Origin: Woeseiaceae bacterium
GTDB lineage: Bacteria; Pseudomonadota; Gammaproteobacteria; Steroidobacterales; Woeseiaceae
DNA: 9,399 nt
Direction: 5' to 3'
NCBI GenBank assembly: GCA_002728725.1
Contig: PBVS01000031.1
Location: forward strand, 14,408-23,806
Part shown: one piece after another, positions 1 to 5,814 of the stretch
How the letters are laid out: each line of letters starts with the position of its first letter
Numbering within the stretch: position 1 is the first letter of the stretch
Notes under the pieces: generated by a model
Seen by the model: only the letters and a program-made list of their open reading frames with translations
The model's database searches: none
Told to the model about the DNA's origin: nothing
Translations under genes and position numbers: made by a program

Positions 1-223
1 GAAAGGCGCTCATAAAAAACCAATTCCAATGTATGGGCATGTAAGCTCCAGTTATTATAGCCCAGTTCTCGGTCACCCCATTGCAATGGCAATGATCGAA
101 TCAGGAAGAGATAGACATGGTGAGGAGTTCTTAGCGGTAGCATCCTGTGGCACTGAAATTGAAGTCAAAGTTGTAAATTCAGTGTTCTATGACCCAAGCG
201 GAGAGCGGCAAAATGTTGAATGA
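1..223 (+). CDS. soxA: Sarcosine oxidase alpha subunit, C-terminal end (5' truncated)
   Basis: The reading frame is open from base 2 to the TGA at 221-223 and encodes the last 73 residues; the rest lies left of the window. The tail matches the C-terminal aminomethyltransferase (GcvT)-like domain of the sarcosine oxidase alpha subunit: GHVSSSYYSPVLGHPIAMA, then a basic-Gly stretch (SGRDRHGEE) and the closing NSVFYDPSGERQN, typical of SoxA. In the known enzyme (alpha, beta, gamma, delta subunits, cytoplasmic) sarcosine is oxidatively demethylated to glycine, and the GcvT-like part of alpha passes the one-carbon unit to tetrahydrofolate. The end of the gene overlaps the start of soxG, as expected for a soxBDAG operon whose first genes are off the window. 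Recognition rests on the tail only, but this tail is characteristic. Confidence 0.9.
   Translation, partial: KGAHKKPIPMYGHVSSSYYSPVLGHPIAMAMIESGRDRHGEEFLAVASCGTEIEVKVVNSVFYDPSGERQNVE
200..203 (+). promoter_or_regulatory. Ribosome binding site of soxG
   Basis: GGAG lies inside the soxA reading frame, 9 nt upstream of the ATG at 213. It decides in favour of that start over the ATG at 189. Confidence 0.6.
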
Positions 224-794
224 AAGCAAACATCATCCTTTAACTCGAATTAAAAAAGATCTAGAGAAAAATAGGGATACTCAAGATGCATTTCTAGAAA
301 TTGACAGCAACCTCAGTTTTTTTATTATCAGAGGAGAAGCTGAAAACAAACTTTTTTTTGATGAGGTTTTTAATCTGCTAGGCCAGTCATTGCCTCTTGA
401 GCCCAATACATTCACCTCTGATAAACATCAACTTTATTGGTTAGGTCCAAATGAGTGGCTTTTGGTCGCAGACGCTGAAAAAAAAATACTTGTGAGAAAT
501 CCATCGTCAAAAAATGGAATGCACATCATTAATCAGTCAGGAGCGCTAATCCAAATGAAACTCAGTGGCAATAGGGCGAGCAATGCCATCTCAAAAGGAT
601 GCACTCTGAACTTGGAAAAAAGTTTACCCAAACCAGGATACTGCGCGCAAACCTTGATGGCAAAATCCAATATTGTTTTATCTTTAACTGATGATAAACC
701 TACATACAATATTATTGTGCGAAGAAGTTTTTCTGAGCATCTGGCAAAATGGCTTCAAAATGCCATAGAAGAGTTCAATTCAACTGATATTTGA
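213..794 (+). CDS. soxG: Sarcosine oxidase gamma subunit
   Basis: The 193-residue protein has the usual length and landmarks of SoxG: YWLGPNEWLLVA (about 75-86), then QSGALIQMKLSGNRASNAI with SKGC (127-130) and KPGYCAQTL (140-148), equivalent to the family's LSG..A...L.KGC..DL and PG.CAQT motifs. SoxG is a small GcvT/YgfZ-like subunit of the cytoplasmic heterotetrameric sarcosine oxidase, with a structural or folate-channel role. I chose the ATG at 213 over the in-frame ATG at 189 because GGAG at 200-203 lies 9 nt before 213, whereas nothing like a ribosome site precedes 189. The start overlaps the soxA stop by 11 bp, so translation is probably coupled. The gene ends 5 bp before the convergent BCCT gene, leaving no room for a dedicated terminator. 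Confidence 0.9.
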   Translation: MLNESKHHPLTRIKKDLEKNRDTQDAFLEIDSNLSFFIIRGEAENKLFFDEVFNLLGQSLPLEPNTFTSDKHQLYWLGPNEWLLVADAEKKILVRNPSSKNGMHIINQSGALIQMKLSGNRASNAISKGCTLNLEKSLPKPGYCAQTLMAKSNIVLSLTDDKPTYNIIVRRSFSEHLAKWLQNAIEEFNSTDI

Positions 795-799
795 TCAAT

Positions 800-2326
800 T
801 TATTTAGTTTCAGTTTGATAAAGTGCTTTGCATAATCCGAAAATCATCAAAATCAAGACAACTGAGAATGGAATGGCTATTGAAGTCGAAGCAGTTTGTA
901 GCGCACTTAAGCCACCATGAAGCAAGAGAAGACCAGCAACAAGACCTATTATGATGCCCCAGAAAATCCTGAGTATTTTGGGTGGCCGTCTTTCTCCAGA
1001 GCAGAGAATTGTGCAAATAATGAGAGTGGCTGAGTCTGATGAAGTAACAAACCACGATGCAATTAGGACTGTTGTGAAAAAAGCAATAAGCCATGTAGCC
1101 CAATCAACATTAAGTAGCTCATAGGTTCTAAAAACTGCCTGTGAAATATCTTCATTGACTGCTTCAACCAGTCCACCTGGGCCACTGGATTGAATATGGA
1201 GAGCGGTTGCACCAAAAACTATCAACCAAATAAATCCTATAGCAACAGGAAAAATTACAGTTCCAAGAACATATTCTCTTATTGTTCTTCCTCTGGATAT
1301 TCTTGCCATAAACATTCCTACAAACGGTCCCCATGCGATCCACCAACCCCAATAAAAGAGAGTCCATGAGGTTGACCAAGTTTTCTCTATTGATGGATCA
1401 ACCCAAAAACTAAGGGGGATTACTGAGCTTATGTAATCCAACGTACCTGAAAATAGGCTTGAAAGGATGACAATTGTTGGTCCTGCAAACAGGATGAATG
1501 ACAAAAGAATAAGACAAAGCCATATATTTGTCTCGCTCAAAAATTTTATTCCTCTTTTCAATCCAGAAACCACAGAAACAGTGGCAATAATTGATACCAC
1601 CAACACAACCGAGAGTTTGAACATAGGTGTTATGGTTGTACCAAAAAGGTATTCTATTCCGCTTGACATTTGTGACGCACCGAGACCCAATGAAACTGTA
1701 ATTCCAAACAAGGTGCTGAAGACGGCAACAAGATCGATAAGATCACCTGCGATTCCATATATTTTGTCACCAATTATTGGATGCAATGCGGAACGAATTG
1801 TTAAAGGCAATCCTTTTCTGTATGAAAAGTAACCTAAGCATAATCCGACGACTGAATAGCATGCCCAGCCATTCAAACCCCAATGAAATAATGTGATTCT
1901 TTGCGCAATAATAGCTGCTTCAGATGACAGTGGCTCTGCCCCTTCAATGCTTAAAAATGGATTATTTTGAAGATGTGAAATTGGTTCTGCTACACCAAAA
2001 AAAAGTATACCGGTTCCAACACCGGCTCCGAACAGCATTGAGAACCAAGAGAATCGACTGAATTCAGGTCTTTCATTATCTTTTCCCAGGCGAAGGCTGC
2101 CATAGGGAGTAAAAGCAATCAGAAGGGTGAAAATCGTAACTAACGCAACTACCCAGATTAAGTAACCAGCAAAATAATTTGCAATTAATCTATTCCAAAA
2201 AGCAGCAAATTCATCAACCAGCTCTGGATTCATAAAAATGAATGATAAAAAGCACACCACCATCATGGTTGTAACGAATGTCAGTGGTATATTTACTCCA
2301 GAGAGACGTGCATAGATTTTTTGCAT
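800..2326 (-). CDS. BCCT-family betaine/choline/carnitine-type transporter
   Basis: The 508-residue inner-membrane protein has about 12 hydrophobic segments, the normal BCCT layout. The family signature is plain: SWTLFYWGWW at residues 320-329, continuing into AWGPFVGMFMARISRGRTIRE (331-351). FHWGLNGWACYS (147-158) matches the conserved TM4 region, and FVTSSDSATL (426-435) matches the segment that supplies Na2-site Thr/Ser ligands in sodium-coupled members such as BetP. The substrate loop reads GAGVGTGILFFGVAEP (100-115), where BetP and OpuD have a GMGIG-like sequence, so it is a variant glycine stretch. BCCT carriers import quaternary amines (glycine betaine, choline, carnitine) or related methylated compounds. 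The N- and C-terminal tails are short (no long BetP-like osmosensor tail), which favours nutrient uptake over osmotic gating. It is last in the five-gene minus-strand array and lies next to sarcosine oxidase, so betaine, dimethylglycine or sarcosine are plausible substrates; this is inference. The start is supported by CGGAG 4 nt upstream. Confidence 0.93.
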   Translation of the reverse strand: MQKIYARLSGVNIPLTFVTTMMVVCFLSFIFMNPELVDEFAAFWNRLIANYFAGYLIWVVALVTIFTLLIAFTPYGSLRLGKDNERPEFSRFSWFSMLFGAGVGTGILFFGVAEPISHLQNNPFLSIEGAEPLSSEAAIIAQRITLFHWGLNGWACYSVVGLCLGYFSYRKGLPLTIRSALHPIIGDKIYGIAGDLIDLVAVFSTLFGITVSLGLGASQMSSGIEYLFGTTITPMFKLSVVLVVSIIATVSVVSGLKRGIKFLSETNIWLCLILLSFILFAGPTIVILSSLFSGTLDYISSVIPLSFWVDPSIEKTWSTSWTLFYWGWWIAWGPFVGMFMARISRGRTIREYVLGTVIFPVAIGFIWLIVFGATALHIQSSGPGGLVEAVNEDISQAVFRTYELLNVDWATWLIAFFTTVLIASWFVTSSDSATLIICTILCSGERRPPKILRIFWGIIIGLVAGLLLLHGGLSALQTASTSIAIPFSVVLILMIFGLCKALYQTETK

Positions 2327-2330
2327 AAAA

Positions 2331-2335
2331 CTCCG
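2331..2335 (-). promoter_or_regulatory. Ribosome binding site of the BCCT gene
   Basis: CGGAG on the minus strand ends 4 nt before the ATG whose last base is 2326. It is the best Shine-Dalgarno match among the minus-strand genes, and the spacing is slightly short. Confidence 0.55.
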
Positions 2336-2374
2336 TATAGGTGAAGCGATTAATGTATTAATTCTTAGAAAGAA

Positions 2375-3721
2375 TCATACTACTATATAAGCATAAGCAA
2401 CATAAGAAAGTGATGCTGCAATCGCGGCAACTAATGCATAAGGAAATTGAGTCAGTGCATGTTTCATTGTGTCAACGCCGCTTGCCTGAGCTGCAAGAAC
2501 TGTCGCATCTGTATAAAAGCATGCATGACTGCCAAATGAACTGGCCGATAAAACAGCCCCAATGATTAATGGAATTGGTACCCCCAGGGCAATCCCCAGC
2601 GGCATTACTATAGGAATTATAATTACATAAATGCCCCAGTTTGATGCGGTAGCGAAAGACATAAAGGCCATTGAGATAAAAACAATAACAGGAAACATTT
2701 CTGGTGAAAGATACGGTGTTACGGTCTCAATTACATACTCTGAAAGACCCAATTGATCATTTACATTTTTAAACATGAATGCTGCCACAACAATCATTAG
2801 TGGAGGAATCATGACTTTAAAGCCATCAAGTATTGCATCAAATGCATTATTCATATTGATGATCTTAAGAAGAATCATTGACGGTACGACTATGATTAGG
2901 GTTGCGATAATACCTCGCAGTAAATCAATGTCATTTATCCATGAAATGAAGATGAGCATGACAATCGGTAAAATAAAACCCCAAATACTGGCAGATGATT
3001 TTTTTTCTTCCTTTAGCAGATCATTGGAACTTTTATTTTGAAAATTATTAGTCGCTTCCATTTCCTCTTTTTTCATTGGGCCAATTAATGGAAAGCGACC
3101 GACTGCAACCATTGGTACAAGAATTAATGCGATAATTGGATAGAACATAAAGGGAATAGCCATGATATAGTATTTCATCCCTTCACCTGGGGCTACGTAC
3201 TCAGTTGATTCAATTATTGCTGAAAAGTATATCGCCCAAGTTGATATTGGAACCAACACACATGTTGGCGCTGCCGTCGAGTCAACTATATAAGCTAACA
3301 TGGATCGAGAAACTTTAAATTTGTCGGTCACTTTTTTCATTGAATTGCCAATCACAATGGCATTCAAATAATCATCTAAAAACATTGTGAGACCGAGGAA
3401 CCATGTTATTAAAAGAGATTTTTTTCTGGTATTTGCCTTTTTTGACATGGCTTGAGTAAATGCATTTACGCTGCCTGTTGCCATAAGGAGATAGAAGAGA
3501 CTGCCCATAAGACCACATACGACAATCACCCATCCAATTTGAGGATCTTGCATCACTTCTAAAGAAATTTCAGAGAATGTACCCAATATGTTTTTTGGCG
3601 ATGTGAGTGTGATGCCAACCAAAACGCCCAATATCAGTGATGCGACAGGACGATGAGTTATGATAGCTGCAGCAAGGACTATAATAGTTGGCAGTAATGT
3701 TATGAGTCCCGAATGATCCAT
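2375..3721 (-). CDS. NhaC-superfamily Na+/H+ antiporter-like carrier
   Basis: The 448-residue protein has 11-12 hydrophobic segments and fits the NhaC/ion-transporter superfamily. Landmarks, numbered from the chosen ATG: FLDDYLNAIVIG (115-126) with the paired Asp of the family, YIVDSTAAPTCVLVPISTW (144-162), and a C-terminal re-entrant segment SASSFGSHACFYTDATVL (392-409). A hydrophilic, charged linker at about 217-243 separates two halves. Classical NhaC/MleN members have FGDH/K..SP.SDTT in the last motif; here it is FGSHACFYTDAT, with an Ala-Cys-Phe stretch and no first Asp, so the substrate (Na+/H+ or an organic ion exchanged for Na+) is open. The start is the ATG at 3719-3721, not the upstream in-frame TTG at 3725-3727: AAAAGG at 3730-3735 sits 8 nt from the ATG but only 2 nt from the TTG. 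It lies 21 bp after the HupE-like gene and 48 bp before the BCCT gene, so cotranscription is likely. Confidence 0.88.
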   Translation of the reverse strand: MDHSGLITLLPTIIVLAAAIITHRPVASLILGVLVGITLTSPKNILGTFSEISLEVMQDPQIGWVIVVCGLMGSLFYLLMATGSVNAFTQAMSKKANTRKKSLLITWFLGLTMFLDDYLNAIVIGNSMKKVTDKFKVSRSMLAYIVDSTAAPTCVLVPISTWAIYFSAIIESTEYVAPGEGMKYYIMAIPFMFYPIIALILVPMVAVGRFPLIGPMKKEEMEATNNFQNKSSNDLLKEEKKSSASIWGFILPIVMLIFISWINDIDLLRGIIATLIIVVPSMILLKIINMNNAFDAILDGFKVMIPPLMIVVAAFMFKNVNDQLGLSEYVIETVTPYLSPEMFPVIVFISMAFMSFATASNWGIYVIIIPIVMPLGIALGVPIPLIIGAVLSASSFGSHACFYTDATVLAAQASGVDTMKHALTQFPYALVAAIAASLSYVAYAYIVV

Positions 3722-3729
3722 TTGCAATA

Positions 3730-3735
3730 CCTTTT
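3730..3735 (-). promoter_or_regulatory. Ribosome binding site of the NhaC-like gene
   Basis: AAAAGG on the minus strand is placed 8 nt upstream of the ATG at 3719-3721. It makes that ATG a better start than the in-frame TTG two codons earlier. Confidence 0.55.
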
Positions 3736-3742
3736 ATATAAG

Positions 3743-4960
3743 TTAGCTAAACGTTCTCAATATCATCCAGTAGAACCCAACTCCGAACAATCCTCCTGAT
3801 GCTACTGATGGTAATGGCTCTTTTAAATAATTTTTTGTTTTAAATAAAATAAGCCAGGCAAAAAAGATTATACACAATTGTCCAAATTCAAGACCGATAT
3901 TAAAACTCAGAAGCGGCAGTAAGATATTTTCATTATCAATACCGCTGTCCTTAAGAAATCCAGCAAAACCCAGCCCATGCAATAAACCAAAGATCAGGGT
4001 TGTACATAATAGTAGATAATTTTTCGATGACTGTTTAATGTTTCTGACAAAACTCTCGATATTAAGGTAACAATAGGTAAATAGAGATAAACCTAAATAA
4101 GCAATCGCTGATTTAATGTTGAGATTTCCAAATGTTAAGCCAAGTAGAGAAATTAATAATAATATCAGAGCAAATAATATTGGAATTTGTTCCTCATATT
4201 TATTGGACTTTTTATTGACATATTCTATTGCCATAAGCGCTATCGTATAACCGATAAATACCTCTACAATTTTGCTATTTGATTCAATGATTCCAATAGT
4301 GGCGGCAAAAAGGCTAAGACTGTGACCTATCGTAAAGCCAGAAACTGCAATTATGCTTCTAGTGATTGTGCCGGCTACGAGAAGAATGCCCATCAAGAAC
4401 GCAATATGATCGTAACCACCAGATATATGATCTATTCCAAGCTTAAAGAATTGCAACACGTTGCTATTGGGTTTTTGACTCTCTGATGTGCTGATCTTCC
4501 ATGTCTCTGTAGCATTATTGACTAGCAATTCGGATATAAGCATTCCTTTTTTATATATTTTTGCGTAATGCATATGCGATGGAGAGAAATCAAAGATTGC
4601 TCTGTAGTCCACCATCAATAGATTTGATGTATTGCAATCATACGACATTTCTATTCGAACAAAACCTTCAGTTGCGTTTAATTTTTGAGATGAAATTAAT
4701 TGGCAATCTTCTTTTTGTGTTTTTACTTTTATGCTTTCTTCTGCATGTTCAAGAAATAACTCTTCAAAATTAATCGTTTTACTTTGGATTCCAGGTAATC
4801 TCGTTACTTCATACAAAGGAATTGTGATTGTAGCCAGAATGCTGTCTTGACTGATAATCCAGTTAGAGTAACTTTCACTTTTTGTATGTGACAAAGATGT
4901 GGAGTTTATTAATAATAAGCAAATGAATATTGCACGAGTGAATTTTAATCTTTTCATCAT
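3743..4960 (-). CDS. HupE/UreJ-type membrane protein with periplasmic N-terminal domain
   Basis: The 405-residue protein begins with a signal peptide or first TM (basic MMKRLKFTR, hydrophobic 10-24), then a soluble region of about 140 residues predicted to be periplasmic, with two cysteines (C86, C109) that could form a disulfide. From about 168 it is a multi-TM domain matching the HupE_UreJ_2 type (Pfam PF13795 from memory). The diagnostic polar residues in membrane segments are all present: GIDHISGGYDHIAFL (175-189, H178/D184/H185), GFTIGHSLSL (208-217, H213), FGLLHGLGFAGFL (324-336, H328) and FNIGLEFGQL (353-362, E358). HupE/UreJ relatives are linked to nickel or cobalt supply for hydrogenase and urease, but no such enzyme is encoded here, so the metal and the role are unproven. 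The start ATG overlaps the stop of the upstream parvulin-like gene (ATGA), indicating translational coupling. An ATG immediately after the first (4955-4957) is an equally possible start, changing one residue. Confidence 0.88.
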   Translation of the reverse strand: MMKRLKFTRAIFICLLLINSTSLSHTKSESYSNWIISQDSILATITIPLYEVTRLPGIQSKTINFEELFLEHAEESIKVKTQKEDCQLISSQKLNATEGFVRIEMSYDCNTSNLLMVDYRAIFDFSPSHMHYAKIYKKGMLISELLVNNATETWKISTSESQKPNSNVLQFFKLGIDHISGGYDHIAFLMGILLVAGTITRSIIAVSGFTIGHSLSLFAATIGIIESNSKIVEVFIGYTIALMAIEYVNKKSNKYEEQIPILFALILLLISLLGLTFGNLNIKSAIAYLGLSLFTYCYLNIESFVRNIKQSSKNYLLLCTTLIFGLLHGLGFAGFLKDSGIDNENILLPLLSFNIGLEFGQLCIIFFAWLILFKTKNYLKEPLPSVASGGLFGVGFYWMILRTFS

Positions 4961-5799
4961 CTCTCATTAAGGTAATTGATCGAAGCATTTTCTTTTAAAT
5001 TATCTATGTACGCTCTCAAGCGCTTATCTGCCTGATCTCTTATAAATTCATTTTTTAACTGAATCTGAATATTTTCTATTGGCGCAAAAGATTCCTCATT
5101 TTTTTGGTTTATCTGAATAATGTACCATCTGTCGTTTTCATGATGAGAAAATGCAACTCCTTCGGATAAAGGTTTTATTTTTGAAGCAATTGATGGTCCA
5201 AGATATTCAGTAATTTTCTTGAGCGTCAATAATCCATTAGGAATATTTTCTAATCTCTTTATATTTTTATTAATCTCAATAGAGCCATTGTTATTAAGTT
5301 GCTTAATCGCTATTTGAGTATCTATCATAGTTTTTGAAACCCATGCCTCAATAGAGTAAGTTGCAGGGTAAGCAAAACGCTCTTTATTATTATTATAGAA
5401 ATTAATCAATTCTTCTATTTCAGGAACGATAGCTTCGGCTTCCGTATTGATTGATGAAATCAATGTCCTCACGATGGCTCCTCGAACGTCATTGTCTGAG
5501 GTTATCATTCCTAGGGAAAAACCTCTTTGCACCAAAAGCTCCTCTTCAATGAGCCTCTGAAGAACCCAAGCACGATCCTCATCGTCCATTTTATTTTTTG
5601 AATCACTGCTATATCTATCTAATGCTCTCAGATAGCTTTCATTTTTAATTGGCACGTCATTTACAAGCGCGATTGCATCTTGATTTTGAAAATTAAAATC
5701 AGTGTTTTTTTCGAAGATTCCATAGCCAGCAAGAACAAGGCCAATTAAGCCTCCAGTCACTAGAAAGATAAGATGATTGTGCGTCTTTCTCTTTTTCAT
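4957..5799 (-). CDS. Membrane-anchored parvulin/SurA-like folding factor
   Basis: The 280-residue protein starts with a basic stretch (MKKRKTHNH) and one TM anchor (about 10-28), placing the rest in the periplasm. Residues 40-115 resemble the SurA/PpiD N-terminal chaperone domain: a short beta start (AIALVNDVPI), then long helices with RLIEEELLVQRGFSLGM (82-98). Residues 130-240 occupy the place of a PpiC-type rotamase (FYNNNKERFAYPATYSIEAW, then LSEGVAFSHHENDRWYIIQI at 211-230, which mimics the closing strand of parvulin). The conserved active-site region looks degenerate: the expected His of the HILV-like strand is replaced by EAWVS, and the central part is short. It is therefore probably a chaperone more than a strong prolyl isomerase. 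There are no cysteines. It follows the DUF3604 gene by 15 bp and overlaps the HupE-like gene by 4 bp, so it likely helps fold or assemble those exported partners (inference). Confidence 0.8.
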   Translation of the reverse strand: MKKRKTHNHLIFLVTGGLIGLVLAGYGIFEKNTDFNFQNQDAIALVNDVPIKNESYLRALDRYSSDSKNKMDDEDRAWVLQRLIEEELLVQRGFSLGMITSDNDVRGAIVRTLISSINTEAEAIVPEIEELINFYNNNKERFAYPATYSIEAWVSKTMIDTQIAIKQLNNNGSIEINKNIKRLENIPNGLLTLKKITEYLGPSIASKIKPLSEGVAFSHHENDRWYIIQINQKNEESFAPIENIQIQLKNEFIRDQADKRLRAYIDNLKENASINYLNER

Positions 5800-5814
5800 C
5801 TCAAAAAAAGAGAA

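Noticed and set aside
189..212. Earlier in-frame ATG at 189 as the soxG start
   Set aside because: No ribosome site precedes it, the extra eight residues have no SoxG character, and GGAG at 200-203 fits the ATG at 213.
782..815. Possible bidirectional terminator between soxG and BCCT (AACTGA paired with TCAGTT)
   Set aside because: The 6-bp arms are far apart for a terminator, low in G/C and without a T tract.
1467..1832. Open frame of 121 codons antisense to the BCCT gene
   Set aside because: It lies wholly inside a well-supported BCCT gene, has no recognisable domain or ribosome site, and is a by-product of the codon bias of the opposite strand.
2361..2375. Perfect 6-bp inverted repeat with a 3-nt loop (ATTCTT AGA AAGAAT) between NhaC-like and BCCT genes
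   Set aside because: The stem is almost all A/T, there is no following T run on the minus strand, and it overlaps the stop codon, so it is not a convincing terminator.
3733..3760. Internal promoter before the NhaC-like gene (minus strand TTGAGA, 16 bp, TATAAA)
   Set aside because: Both boxes are 5/6 matches, but the start would fall about 5 nt before the ATG and the -10 box overlaps the Shine-Dalgarno, so the message would lose its ribosome site. Readthrough from the upstream gene is more likely.
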